Below are positions 27,610 through 36,869 of a stretch of DNA of 64,000 nucleotides, one piece after another (position 1 is the first letter of the stretch; the number at the start of each line of letters is the position of its first letter). The DNA comes from Azospirillum baldaniorum. Its GTDB lineage: Bacteria > Pseudomonadota > Alphaproteobacteria > Azospirillales > Azospirillaceae. The stretch lies in NCBI RefSeq assembly GCF_003119195.2, contig NZ_CP022256.1, positions 62,001 to 126,000 on the forward strand. Reading direction: 5' to 3'. The position numbers and the translations under genes were made by a program. The notes below the pieces were generated by a model. The model saw only the letters and a list, made by a program, of their open reading frames with translations, made no database searches and had not been told where the DNA came from.

Positions 27610-28737
27610 TTACCCGGCACGGAACGCCCCCGCCACCGCCTCGGCCACGCGCGCGACCTGCCGGTCGGTCATCTGCGGATACATGGGGAGGCTGAGGATG
27701 CGTCCGGCCAAGCTTTCGGTCCGGGGCAGCCCACCGGGAGCCAGAGGCACGCGCCCCGCATAGGCCGGCTGACGATGGATCGGTACGGGATAATGGATGC
27801 CCGTGGCGATCCCGCGCGCCGTCAGCGCCATGCGCAGGGCGTCGCGCTCTTCGAATTCGACGACATATTGGTGGAATACGTGGACGGCGCCGGCGCGCCG
27901 GCGCGGCAGGGTCAGCGGCAGCTCGGCGAGCCGGTGGTCGTACAGCGCGGCGATCTGCTGCCGACGCGTGTTTTCGGTTGCCAGATAGGGCAGTTTGGCC
28001 CTCAGCACCGCCGCCTGCACTTCGTCGAGCCGGCTGTTGCGTCCGGCCACGGCACTGACGAAGCGGTCGCGCCATCCGTACTGGCGCAGTTCCCGGACCC
28101 GCTCGACCAGGGCCGCGTCGCTGGTGGTCAGCACCCCGGCATCGCCGAGCGCACCAAGATTCTTGGTCGGGTAGAGGCTGAAGGCGGCGGCGTTTCCGAA
28201 GCCGCCCACCGGCCGGCCCCGCCACAGGGCGCCATGCGCCTGCGAGGCGTCCTCGATCACCGCGATGTCATGGCGTCCGGCAATTTCCAAGATGGCGTCG
28301 AGATCGACCGGCTGGCCGTAGAGATGGACGGGGATGACCGCTCTGATCCGGCCGCCGGTAGGCTCGGCGCGCAGCACCGCTTCCAGGGACTCCGGATCGA
28401 GGCCATGCATTGCGTCGACATCGGCCAGCACAGGCGTCGCCCCGGCCATTTCGATCGCCGCGACGGTGGCGACTGCCGTGTGCGATACGGTCACCACTGC
28501 ATCGCCGCGTCCGATGCCCAGCGCTTCCAGGGCCAGCACGATGGCGTCGGTGCCGTTGGCCACGCCGACGGCACAGGCGGTGCCGGCGACGGGAGCGAAC
28601 TCCGCCTCAAAGGCTTTCACCTCCTGGCCCAGGATATACCAGCCGCTGTCCAGCGCCCGGCGCAACGCGGCGTCGATCCCGTCGCGGTGGGCACGATACG
28701 AGGCGGCGGGATCGGTCTGCGGAACGCTGTCGTCCAT
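27610..28737 (-). CDS. DegT/DnrJ/EryC1-family PLP-dependent sugar aminotransferase
   Basis: Aminotransferase of 375 residues that would convert a keto-nucleotide-sugar to an amino sugar. The Schiff-base Lys is in AFSLYPTKNLGALGDAG. Other landmarks are ALDSGWYILGQEVKAFEAEF, GVANGTDAIVLALEALGIG, IPVHLYGQPVDLDAIL, VIEDASQAHGALWRGRPVG, NSRLDEVQAAVLRAKLPYL and HYPVPIHRQPAY, all typical of the family. ATG 28737 begins at DDSVPQTD. An ATG at 28782 would overlap the upstream gene by 20 bases and has no better ribosome binding site. It follows the epimerase at 28763-29824, which may supply its substrate. Confidence 0.88.
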   Translation of the reverse strand: MDDSVPQTDPAASYRAHRDGIDAALRRALDSGWYILGQEVKAFEAEFAPVAGTACAVGVANGTDAIVLALEALGIGRGDAVVTVSHTAVATVAAIEMAGATPVLADVDAMHGLDPESLEAVLRAEPTGGRIRAVIPVHLYGQPVDLDAILEIAGRHDIAVIEDASQAHGALWRGRPVGGFGNAAAFSLYPTKNLGALGDAGVLTTSDAALVERVRELRQYGWRDRFVSAVAGRNSRLDEVQAAVLRAKLPYLATENTRRQQIAALYDHRLAELPLTLPRRRAGAVHVFHQYVVEFEERDALRMALTARGIATGIHYPVPIHRQPAYAGRVPLAPGGLPRTESLAGRILSLPMYPQMTDRQVARVAEAVAGAFRAG

Positions 28738-28762
28738 GGAATGAAACAGGCCCTTCCAACCG

Positions 28763-29824
28763 TCACAGATAATGCCGGACATACCGGCGGTAGTACGCGA
28801 CAGTGCGTTGCAGTCCGTCTTCCAAAGGCACGCGGGGCACCCAGCCGGTCACGGTGCGGAAGGCCCGGTCGTCGGCGTAATAATCGCCGATGTCGATCCG
28901 TTTGCGTTCCGCCGGAAACTCGTGAATCGAGTAGCGCCCGCCCGATACCGAAGCCAGAAGGGCAGCCGTGTCCGCCAAGCTGTAGACGCCGTCGCCTCCC
29001 AGGTTGAAGGCGCGTCCGACCGCATCCTCGGCCATGGCGAGACGCATAAGCGCATCGACTGCGTCGTCGACGTAGGTGTAGTCGCGCAATTGCTCCCCGC
29101 CCCAGACCTCGAACGGTTGACCCTCGATCACGGCACGCACCCAGACGCCGAGGAAGGTTTGGCGGGCGTCCTTAATGCGCATCCGCGGCCCATAGGTGTT
29201 GGTCAGCCGCAGGGCCGTGGTCTGCAGACCATACACCCGCGTGTAGAGCATATGATAGGACTCTCCGGCGATCTTGTTGATCCCGTTAACGTCCACAGGG
29301 TCCAGCGGATGCGCCTCGTCCACCGGCAGGTAGCGCGGGCGGCCATAGATTTGGCGCGTGCTGGCGAAGACGATGCGTGCGCCGGGATTGTGCTGGCGGC
29401 AAATCTCAAGGATGGACAACTGTGCGGCGCCGTTGATGGCGAGGTCGGTGAACGGGTCGTTCATCGAGTCAAGGTGCGATGTCTGCCCCGCCAGATTGAA
29501 GATCAGCTCGCGGTCGTGCATCAACCAGCGCAGGCTGTGCGGGTCGCGGATGTCCGAGACGTTGATGCGGACTGGTGGCACGGCGCCGTCCAGACCATCT
29601 CCTTCCAGGTTGAACGGATTGCCGCCATATTCCGGGACCAAGCTGTCGATCACCACTACGTCAGCCCCGAGACCAGCCAGTCGCAGCGCGAGATTGGAGC
29701 CGATGAAGCCGAGACCGCCGGTGATTAGCACGCGGCGACCGGCCCAGCAGGAGAACTTGCCAGCATCGGTGGGCAACATGGCGTCGGGGGTGTTCATCGG
29801 GATCCGTGGAACTGGCACGCGCAT
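28763..29824 (-). CDS. NAD-dependent epimerase/dehydratase (extended SDR)
   Basis: Extended SDR of 353 residues. NAD motif RVLITGGLGFIGSNLALRLA; substrate and catalytic regions NLAGQTSHLDSMNDPFTDL, FASTRQIYGRPRYLPVDE and LRLTNTYGPRMRIKDARQTF. The usual YxxxK is replaced by NGINK. I recall the PVDVNGINK pattern as common to a subgroup of SDR proteins, so it may be a subfamily trait rather than damage. Three possible ATGs exist: 29797, 29824 and 29878. 29824 is chosen because CAGGGAAT lies six bases upstream. It ends 25 bases before the aminotransferase start on the same strand and is divergent from the methyltransferase at 29985. Confidence 0.8.
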   Translation of the reverse strand: MRVPVPRIPMNTPDAMLPTDAGKFSCWAGRRVLITGGLGFIGSNLALRLAGLGADVVVIDSLVPEYGGNPFNLEGDGLDGAVPPVRINVSDIRDPHSLRWLMHDRELIFNLAGQTSHLDSMNDPFTDLAINGAAQLSILEICRQHNPGARIVFASTRQIYGRPRYLPVDEAHPLDPVDVNGINKIAGESYHMLYTRVYGLQTTALRLTNTYGPRMRIKDARQTFLGVWVRAVIEGQPFEVWGGEQLRDYTYVDDAVDALMRLAMAEDAVGRAFNLGGDGVYSLADTAALLASVSGGRYSIHEFPAERKRIDIGDYYADDRAFRTVTGWVPRVPLEDGLQRTVAYYRRYVRHYL

Positions 29825-29984
29825 CGGATTCCCTGTTGCCGTCGCTGCGGAAGGCTGATCCGACCACATCATCTTCATGCCGAATAGCGGCCTTGTCACG
29901 CCCGAAATTGCCGCGCAGAGTGGCGCCTGCGTTCCCCCGACGCGATGACGGTCCGCCCGCCGCCTCTTGAGAGAGCCTATACCC

Positions 29985-30815
29985 ATGAACATCACGTCCC
30001 GATGCCGCAGAAAGCCCGGTCCGCTGGTGGTCGCCACCCTGGGGCAGCATTTCGAGCAAGTCGACCGCTGTTGGGCTGCGGGAAATCATATCGGAGCGCT
30101 CGACATCGTCGCTGCGCTCGTTGAACAATACCCTAGCCGTTCCATCGAATTTCTGGCGCGCGTCCATCCGATTTTCATGGAGTTGGAGAACCGGACCCGG
30201 TACGAACTCTACCAGCAGCGTCTGTTCGACTTTCCCATCCGGCCCGGTGACCGCGTGCTCGACATCGGCAGCGGGCACATGCCCTTTCCTTTGGCGACTC
30301 ATCTGGCCGACATCGCCACTACCGACGACGGCTATGGCCGGGCCGGCGTGCCGTTCCGCTGGATCGAAGACAAGCCCGTCTTCGAGGTGCCACTGGAAAA
30401 CACCGGCTTCGCCGACAAAGAATTCGACTTCGTTTATTGTTCACACGTCCTTGAACACGCGACCGATCCGGAGAAAGCCTGCGCTGAACTCATTCGTATC
30501 GCCAAGCGTGGCTATATCGAAACGCCCAGCCCGGCGAAGGATTTTTTCCTTCAAATGGCCGGTGTGTCGAATCATCGCTGGTCGGTCGATCTGGAGGGCG
30601 ATTTCCTTTCCATTGTTGAGTACACGCCCCGAGACATCGTCGGTATCGGGTCCGACGTTTTGCTTCATATGTGCTGCGATCCCGTCACGGAACGCGAGAA
30701 GGCGCTCAAGTCATTACTTCTTCTGTGCGCCGATCGTGTGAACACCATGTTTATGTGGGAGGATTCCTTCGAATACTCCGTCCGCCGCATTGCAAAGCCG
30801 CCGCAAGCGTCATGA
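29985..30815 (+). CDS. Class I SAM-dependent methyltransferase
   Basis: Protein of 276 residues. After an ~85-residue helical lead it has RVLDIGSGHMPFPLATHLAD (motif I) and FADKEFDFVYCSHVLEHATD, with CSHVLEH being the usual Methyltransf_11 motif. It ends with KRGYIETPSPAKDFFLQMAG and a region containing WSVDLEGDFLSIVEYTPRDI. The C-terminus is not conserved with the other methyltransferases in this window. An in-frame TTG at 29967 is an alternative start. Stand-alone gene, convergent with the TPR gene at 30860. Confidence 0.75.
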   Translation: MNITSRCRRKPGPLVVATLGQHFEQVDRCWAAGNHIGALDIVAALVEQYPSRSIEFLARVHPIFMELENRTRYELYQQRLFDFPIRPGDRVLDIGSGHMPFPLATHLADIATTDDGYGRAGVPFRWIEDKPVFEVPLENTGFADKEFDFVYCSHVLEHATDPEKACAELIRIAKRGYIETPSPAKDFFLQMAGVSNHRWSVDLEGDFLSIVEYTPRDIVGIGSDVLLHMCCDPVTEREKALKSLLLLCADRVNTMFMWEDSFEYSVRRIAKPPQAS

Positions 30816-30859
30816 GGGCGCGCTTCCCGCGCGTAGGACGCGCGCTTGCTGGATGCCTA

Positions 30860-32065
30860 TCAGCGCATGAGGGCAAGCCCCAAATCCTGGTAGGTTCTCA
30901 AGGTTCCGGCGGCGGCCCAGGGGCGGGTTCTTATATAATACTCCAGGCCGCGCCTGACATGGGACAGGACATGCCGGTGTTCCTCCAGCGCCTCCGTGCG
31001 TCGGTTCATCGCTTCCAGCGTCAGGGCACGGTCAAAGCGGGACATGATCAGAGATGGGGCGGCCTTGATCGCGCGGTTGTGCAGATCGAGCGCCTGTTCG
31101 AAATGCCCTCGCCTCTGCTGTGTCAGGCCAAGCCAGCCAAGAATGGCCGGGTGCTGCGCTTCGATTTTCATCGCGCGCGTTAGCGTGTCTTCAGCTTGGT
31201 CAATCTCTCCGGCGGCCAGATGCGCGAGGCCCAGGGTCGCCAGGGCTGAAGTGCTCTGGGAAGGGCTGCTCTGCAGCAGCCGGACGGCTTCGCCGCCCCG
31301 GTTCAGCCCGATCAGGGCCATAGCTTGGTAAAGGTGCAGGGAGGCGATCTCCGGCGGTGGCGGAGTGGGAACGTGCCGGTCTATCGTGATCGTCTCTTCG
31401 AAACGGCACGCTTCGTTCAGGGTTGTGGCCAGGCGGAACAGCAGGGACATCTGGCCAGGCGCGATCCTGAGGCTGGCCTCGAAGCAGTGGATCGCCTCAT
31501 CCCAGCGTTCCGTAACGTCGTAGGCGCGGCCCAACTGGGCCAGGATTCCTGGATTGTCCGGGAACATGAGCGCGCCCTTCTCCAGCGTAAGAAGGGCGGT
31601 CGCGGGATCGGAATGGGTCAATGGGTCTGCCATTTGCAGCAGCACGTCGACAACAATGGAGCGAGCGTCCCCGGCCGGATCGAGGGCGTAGGCGCGCTCC
31701 AGCAGGGCAAGGGCGCTGCCCGGATCCCGATGCTGAAGGTGGCTGGCTTGGTCGGCCAGGTCTATGGCTGCTGCTGCCGCAGCATAGCGCGGTTCCAGCG
31801 ACAGGGCGGTGCAGTGGATGTCGTCCGCTTCGGGCCGCCGGGCGGCGCGCAGGCAATCGGCGAGCAGACCGTACGCAAGGGCATGCTCGGGATTCGCGTC
31901 GATCGCTCTCCGGAACGCCTGAATCGCTTGTTCCGTGTCGCCGAGCCTGCGGAAAGAACGCCCCATGACAAAATGGTAGTTTGAGAGCGTGTCCGACCGG
32001 ATGCGTTCCCGCCACGCGGCGACATCGATGGCACCCGCTGAATTGGGTTCCGTTGGGGTGGACAA
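30860..32065 (-). CDS. Tetratricopeptide-repeat protein
   Basis: About 401 residues built of TPR-like helix pairs: YHFVMGRSFRRLGDTEQAIQ, ANPEHALAYGLLADCLRAAR, PDNPGILAQLGRAYDVTERW, DEAIHCFEASLRIAPGQMSL, LGLAHLAAGEIDQAEDTLTR and HPAILGWLGLTQQRRGHFEQ. No catalytic domain or signal peptide is visible. A scaffold role in glycan assembly or export is common for TPR proteins in such clusters, but this is inference. The start is uncertain: TTG 32065 with GGGAG seven bases upstream looks best, while the nearest upstream ATG (32194) would add 43 residues of unlikely composition. Confidence 0.65.
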   Translation of the reverse strand: MSTPTEPNSAGAIDVAAWRERIRSDTLSNYHFVMGRSFRRLGDTEQAIQAFRRAIDANPEHALAYGLLADCLRAARRPEADDIHCTALSLEPRYAAAAAAIDLADQASHLQHRDPGSALALLERAYALDPAGDARSIVVDVLLQMADPLTHSDPATALLTLEKGALMFPDNPGILAQLGRAYDVTERWDEAIHCFEASLRIAPGQMSLLFRLATTLNEACRFEETITIDRHVPTPPPPEIASLHLYQAMALIGLNRGGEAVRLLQSSPSQSTSALATLGLAHLAAGEIDQAEDTLTRAMKIEAQHPAILGWLGLTQQRRGHFEQALDLHNRAIKAAPSLIMSRFDRALTLEAMNRRTEALEEHRHVLSHVRRGLEYYIRTRPWAAAGTLRTYQDLGLALMR

Positions 32066-32516
32066 GGATCTGCTCCCGTGATGCGCATGGTTGCCGCGAC
32101 CGGCTGGCCTCAACTTACCGGGTCTTCCCCCGCACGCGTCAAGCCTGCTGCGCGGGGCAGGTTTGACCATCAGCTCTGGAGCTGACAAAGGCAAGGTCTT
32201 CGGTCAGATTATAGATGAATTTATTGAAACTGGTGCGGAGAGTTTTCCTCTGTGCAGAGAACTCTGCCGGCATTCGGAGCAGGTCAATAAAAACGCCGAA
32301 GGTTGCAGTAGGCTGCCAGCTCGACGGGAACAGCGCTCACCGAGTGTAGGAATAGAGCGAGGGCATTTTCTTCTTGTTTGATTGCGGAAAAGGAGACGGT
32401 CTTTGCATTGTCAATTCTACTGAAAATACCACACGTTAAATTTCCAACCTTAAACAGTCCGTCAGGGAGCGTCGATCGGAAAGCAAGGTTTCGCATTCTG
32501 GCGGGCAACGGGCATG
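32066..32516. other. AT-richer intergenic stretch, no gene seen
   Basis: About 450 bases with lower GC than the flanks, especially 32160-32470. Possible reading frames are short and look random. No transposase remnant, terminator or clear promoter was found. It separates the TPR gene from the upstream minus-strand set 36633-32517 and adds to the impression of a recombined island. Confidence 0.4.
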
Positions 32517-33419
32517 TCACCGTAGGGTAAAGGGAAAGCGCGATAGGCATACCCATTCGCGCTTGGTCTCCACATACTGCAGCACCGGCCCCACGTAGCC
32601 ACACCGGGCAAGGCCGCCGAGATCCTTCGGCGATGACAGGCTGCGGTATTCGTCCCACACTGAGGCACGCAGGGCGGTCGCCTCCTTGGTCAGGGAACGG
32701 TCGATTTCGGCATGGTAGGACGCGATGTCGGAACCGAGCTGTCCCGTGTGCTGGCGGAAAGTCGCAAGGACGCTGTTGACCACGGTCAGCGGCGCGTGCA
32801 TGGCGAACCGCCGCCAGAGATCGAAATCACCCGCCCTTTGGAACCGGCAGTCCATGCCCCCGGCCAGACGCCACAGACGCCCCGTCCAGAAACAGCCTTC
32901 TTGTTGCACGAAGGGCAGATGCCGGTTGTCGTGGAGCCCGGCGATCAGGGTCTTCGTGGGATAGGCGAAGACGTCTTCGATGAAGACGAGGCTGCCGCGC
33001 TCGTTCAGGCGGGCGACGCGGCCGCCGATCCATTGGGTTTCGGGAAAGCGGTCGAGAAGATCGGCGACCGTCTGGAAGGCTCCGGGAAGAAGCCGGTCGC
33101 TGGCGTTCAGCCAGGTCAGCACATCCCCATCCCGGACCGGCAAGGCCGAGAAGCCGCGGGCGACGGCGTCGTAAAGACCGGTATCGGGGGCGGAATCGAA
33201 AGAGAAGCGCAGGCCGCGGCACAGCGGCGGCAGGCCGCGGCCCTGCATTCGTTCGGACCAGGCCGCGAGTCGCAGCACGGTTCCGTCCTGCGATCTCCCA
33301 TCCTGGACATGGTGATGGATTTCGAAGTCCCCGGCTTGGCCGAGCACGCTCAGGATGGTTTCATCGATGAAGCGGCCCGCGTTCAGACAGGGCGTGACCA
33401 CAAGAAAGCGGCGTGGCAT
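32517..33419 (-). CDS. GT2-family glycosyltransferase
   Basis: Inverting GT-A glycosyltransferase of 300 residues. N-terminal FLVVTPCLNAGRFIDETILS and VLGQAG are the nucleotide-binding start. IHHHVQDGRSQDGTVLRLAA holds the VxDGxSxDGT motif, and DVLTWLNASDRLLPGAFQTV is the DXD region (NASD). PFVQQEGCFWTGRLWRLAGG and FDLWRRFAMHAPLTVVNSVL follow as the acceptor-side helix region. Start ATG has GGGAATT upstream. It lies just downstream of a decayed nucleotidyltransferase on the same strand. Confidence 0.82.
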   Translation of the reverse strand: MPRRFLVVTPCLNAGRFIDETILSVLGQAGDFEIHHHVQDGRSQDGTVLRLAAWSERMQGRGLPPLCRGLRFSFDSAPDTGLYDAVARGFSALPVRDGDVLTWLNASDRLLPGAFQTVADLLDRFPETQWIGGRVARLNERGSLVFIEDVFAYPTKTLIAGLHDNRHLPFVQQEGCFWTGRLWRLAGGMDCRFQRAGDFDLWRRFAMHAPLTVVNSVLATFRQHTGQLGSDIASYHAEIDRSLTKEATALRASVWDEYRSLSSPKDLGGLARCGYVGPVLQYVETKREWVCLSRFPFTLR

Positions 33420-33463
33420 GGCGAATTCCCGGTTTCCGAGAAGGATGTGGGGCGGACCGATGC

Positions 33464-34108
33464 TCAGGAGCCCGGTTTGATGACGGACAGGAAGTGGTGG
33501 AACCCACCGATCGCAGATTCTGCCGGATGGCCGCGTTGATCAGGTTCGCCAAGCCCATGACCTTTTCCGACCGGATGAGTTCGAGGCATTCCGGGGACAG
33601 AGCATAGACCCCGACGTTGATGAAATGCGTGAAGACCGGCTTTCCCCGGATGCTGACGATGCGGGATGCCTTCAGTTCGATGATGCCGTAGAGAACCACG
33701 ACCTGCTCCTGGGCGAGCGCCACGGCCATGCCGTTGCCTTCGATCCCGTGGAACCGCAGCATCTCTGTCATAGGGGATGTTGGTCAGGAGGTCGCCGTTG
33801 GTCACCAGAATGGAGGTTTCCGACCTATCCAGGATCAGCGATATGCCGCCGGCGGCTCCCAGCTTGCGGCCTTCGCACAGGGAGCGGATAACATGCCCCG
33901 TCTCGTCCACGGCCAGAACACCGTGGCAGTTGCACTTTTCCATCAGCGCCAGGATTTCGCCATCGGATATGCCAAGATGGGCGATGGCCGGATACCTTAT
34001 CATGATGTCGCTGATGGCTGCGCGAAATCGACACGAATCAGGATGGACTGCCGAAAATCATTATCCATGACACCCCCCGGAAATCGGTCTACTCGGATCG
34101 GTGATTGG
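33464..34108 (-). pseudogene. Decayed CBS-domain/nucleotidyltransferase gene
   Basis: Pieces of one protein are spread over shifted frames on the minus strand. Near 34010-34108: DNDFRQSILIRVDFAQP, then in another frame DIMIRYPAIAHLGISDGEI and GVLAVDETGHVIRSL (CBS-like). Next are LILDRSETSILVTNGDLLTN (nucleotidyltransferase) and, shifted, MLRFHGIEGNGMAVALAQ, HFINVGVYALSPECLELI and MGLANLINAAIRQNLRSVG. At least two or three frame changes are needed and both ends are incomplete. The order CBS-nucleotidyltransferase recalls the PtmE-type guanylyltransferases of nonulosonic-acid loci; that comparison is from memory. The gene is very probably nonfunctional. Confidence 0.65.
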
Positions 34109-34160
34109 CTCGAAGGGGGGCATTGATCGAGAGGGTCATGCCGGCGGCTGCCTTGGGTGT

Positions 34161-34928
34161 TCACCAGCGGGTGTGGCGGGCTTCCGGGCGATCCTGCGGG
34201 ACGAAGAAGAAATCTACCTGCCAGAACGCACGGTCATGGTCACGGAACAGCGGCTCCGCCATGTCGATACAGTGGAAGCCCAATGCTTCCACATGCTGGC
34301 ACATCTGCGGGAAGCGCCGCGTCGGATCGCCAAAATTGTACATCTCAATGACGAGCAGCGAGGCCTGCTTCAGGGTTTCGGCTGCTCCGGCAAGGATTTC
34401 CCGCTCGGCGCCGTGGGTGTCGAGCTTGATGGCGAACGGACCCTCCAGCCCGAGACGTCCGACCTCGCGGTCGATGGACACCTGGGGGACGGTCCACTGC
34501 GGATCGTCCGCTTCGGGGCGGATGGTTCCACCGAACGGCGCGTCCGGAGAGTTGGTGAAGACCGTCTCTCCATCCTCCACTCCCGCCGCAGCCAGTGAGA
34601 AAGAAAAGGACGGCTCACCATCCCGCAAGCGCTCAAGATCGGGCTTCCAGTGATCGAAGGCTTCGATAAGGTGGAAACGGGCCTCCGGCCAGACCTGGCG
34701 GGCCATCAGGGACCAGCAGCCGTCGGAAGCACCGACGTCGATGACCGTCCGGCATTCCAAGTCACGGGCCTTGATCCGCTTCAGAGCGTTGGCGTGGCTC
34801 AGCAGATGGGGAGCCAGGGCCTCCGGATTGCCTTCGATGACGCGCCAGACGGCTTTCTTGAAGGAATCGAGCGCGCTGTCCGGAATATCCAAGTGTGCCC
34901 CCAGCCTCTGCGTTCCATATCGGCGCAC
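34161..34928 (-). CDS. FkbM-family methyltransferase
   Basis: SAM-dependent methyltransferase of about 255 residues. Landmarks are TVIDVGASDGCWSLMARQVW (motif I), FHLIEAFDHWKPDLERL, FSFSLAAAGVEDGETVF, VSIDREVGRLGLEGPFAIKL followed by DTHGAEREILAGA, the FkbM hallmark KxDxxGxExxxL, and LLVIEMYNFGDPTRRFPQ. The start is uncertain. GTG 34928 with GGAGGA just upstream and TTG 34892 are both possible; no in-frame ATG is suitable. It begins about 50 bases after the stop of 34981-36633, probably co-transcribed, and O-methylates a sugar in family precedents. Confidence 0.75.
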   Translation of the reverse strand: MRRYGTQRLGAHLDIPDSALDSFKKAVWRVIEGNPEALAPHLLSHANALKRIKARDLECRTVIDVGASDGCWSLMARQVWPEARFHLIEAFDHWKPDLERLRDGEPSFSFSLAAAGVEDGETVFTNSPDAPFGGTIRPEADDPQWTVPQVSIDREVGRLGLEGPFAIKLDTHGAEREILAGAAETLKQASLLVIEMYNFGDPTRRFPQMCQHVEALGFHCIDMAEPLFRDHDRAFWQVDFFFVPQDRPEARHTRW

Positions 34929-34980
34929 GACTCCTCCGGCACCGTGGCGGGACGATACACGAAGCCGCGGCCCGATGCCA

Positions 34981-36633
34981 TCAGACCGCTCCCCGGCGGA
35001 ACAGGAAGCCCCGCAGTTCCGGCTGTTCGGGCGCCCCTTGGACGCAGGGCATCTCCTCGACCGGCATCTGGCGGTCGAACTCCAGCCCCTCATCCGCCGC
35101 GGCCTTGAGAAACTCCACCAGATTGACCGCCCAGCCCTGCCATGACGTGGTGTAATCGGCGGCGGCGACACGATGCAGCAGTACGAAAGAGGGAACGGAC
35201 GAGACGACGGGAAGTCGAAGGACGACCAACAGTTTTCCGGCCGCGGCCGCCAACCGGCGCAGATCCTCCCGCCAGTGCTCGCTCTGGTGCAGGCTCCCGC
35301 GCGCGATCACGAGATCGTAGCGGCGGGCGAAGGCGGCGGCATCGCTGTCGTGGAAGGTCGCTTGGGGAACGAGGCCGCGCCCCCGTTCGGCGAGTGCCGG
35401 CGTCGCCCGGCAGTGATGCTCGAAGCGTATCCTGGGAAGGAGGAGGTCGAGCGCCTCCTGATGGATGCCAAGCCCGCCATGCCAGTCGAGCACGGTCAGT
35501 GGCTCCTCCGGGGTGGCGGCCCGGGCCGCCGCGTAGCCGAGAACCATCGTCTCGGCGGTTGTCCGCGCATCGCCAGCCACCGGCAGCGTGGTTCCCTGGC
35601 GCCGCTGCACGATTGCCAGACGGTCGGTCAGTGCGTCCATGGCCGCGGGGGCGTTCCAACCCGGTGCGTCGGCTTCCGGCTGCCAGCCTTGCGGCCGGTA
35701 TTCCCATGCCGGCAGCGCCGGCTCCGCACATGATGGCACGCTGCGGACGGTCGCGAAGGTGGCGAGTGGAGAAAGGCGGGTCAGCTGCTCCTCATAAGGA
35801 CGGTAAATCGCTTCGACGACAGCGCTTCCGGGCACCTCCGCGGGATTGGCGAGATAGTCTCCCAGATTCCGCTTGAACGCCGCGGCGCCGGTCTGCCGCA
35901 GCCGGTGGAAGTGATAGAACACGAGTGGCTGGCCATCGGCCAGAATCCGCCCGTCCCGCAGTTCCAACGGCTGGCTGTCGAGGTTCCAGGGCGCGAGGTT
36001 GGCGCCCTTGTGCGCGATGACGTGAAGTCCGGGATAGACTGAAGGCCAGACGTCCAGATAGCGCTGGTCGGCAAAGCGGTCGCCGTCCATGTAGTCGTGA
36101 CACCATTCCAGACACTGCGCCCGGTAGTCGTCCAGACAGGCGAACCCGACGGGATGCCGCCGCCATGTGATCCAGCCCACGTTGAACAGCCCGTACCGCC
36201 GCTTGGCCGCGTTGCGGTCGGAAAAGCGGTGCGGGACGATGGCGACTGGAGCGTCTCCGATTTCCTCGAAGACCGTTTCGGGGGAGCCGAAGAACTGGAT
36301 GTCGGCGTCGAGATAGGTCAGTTGGCCGATCGCCGGATTGCGGTCGAACAGAAAACGCCCAAACGCCCCCGTCAGGGTGAAGTAGTAGGAAGCGGTACTG
36401 CGCTGGGATTTGACAGCAGCCAACGCTGGGTCCGCGGCCTCCAACTCGGCCAAGGGGACGGGAATGGTATCGCCGGAGGCTTCGGCGGCGAAATGGCAAG
36501 CGGTGGCCGGATCGAGGCACAGGACATTTAGACGGAACGCCACTCCGCTCGCCCGCAGGGAATCGCGCAAAATCAAGCCGCGGGGTAGATAGTTGCGGTC
36601 GAAGTACGTGTAGAAATGGTGGGTTCTGGGCAT
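34981..36633 (-). CDS. Glycosyltransferase-like domain fused to a LIC12133-type (TIGR04325-like) methyltransferase
   Basis: Protein of 550 residues. The N-terminal ~310 residues resemble GT-A glycosyltransferases of the GT8/DUF616 kind: HHFYTYFDRNYLPRGLILRD, QLTYLDADIQFFGSPETVF with the DAD metal-binding motif, RYGLFNVGWITWRRHPVGF and LVFYHFHRLR. The C-terminal part from about residue 360 has LTVLDWHGGLGIHQEALDLL, RYDLVIARGSLHQSEHW and PSFVLLHRVAAADYTTSWQG. The last resembles the TIGR04325 methyltransferase end. ATG 36633 is chosen for the clean start MPRTHHFYTYF. First gene of the minus-strand set that continues to the GT2 gene at 32517. Confidence 0.75.
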   Translation of the reverse strand: MPRTHHFYTYFDRNYLPRGLILRDSLRASGVAFRLNVLCLDPATACHFAAEASGDTIPVPLAELEAADPALAAVKSQRSTASYYFTLTGAFGRFLFDRNPAIGQLTYLDADIQFFGSPETVFEEIGDAPVAIVPHRFSDRNAAKRRYGLFNVGWITWRRHPVGFACLDDYRAQCLEWCHDYMDGDRFADQRYLDVWPSVYPGLHVIAHKGANLAPWNLDSQPLELRDGRILADGQPLVFYHFHRLRQTGAAAFKRNLGDYLANPAEVPGSAVVEAIYRPYEEQLTRLSPLATFATVRSVPSCAEPALPAWEYRPQGWQPEADAPGWNAPAAMDALTDRLAIVQRRQGTTLPVAGDARTTAETMVLGYAAARAATPEEPLTVLDWHGGLGIHQEALDLLLPRIRFEHHCRATPALAERGRGLVPQATFHDSDAAAFARRYDLVIARGSLHQSEHWREDLRRLAAAAGKLLVVLRLPVVSSVPSFVLLHRVAAADYTTSWQGWAVNLVEFLKAAADEGLEFDRQMPVEEMPCVQGAPEQPELRGFLFRRGAV

Positions 36634-36869
36634 CGCGCCGTCAGTTCCGTTTGCAGTCCCGGGCGACGGCGTTCCCGCGTTGGTGCCGCATCCGCTCACG
36701 CCAGACACTGTTCCGCGAGCACGGCGTTGGTCAAGCCGCATTCCCATCGCCGGTGAACGGCCATCCCCACCGACCCTGCAGGGCACTTCTTCCCTCCTCG
36801 GCGGCGATGGAAGGTGTATAAGACGGTCCGCGTCCGTTTCGCCCGGTCTCGAGGAGCTTTTTTCACGCC

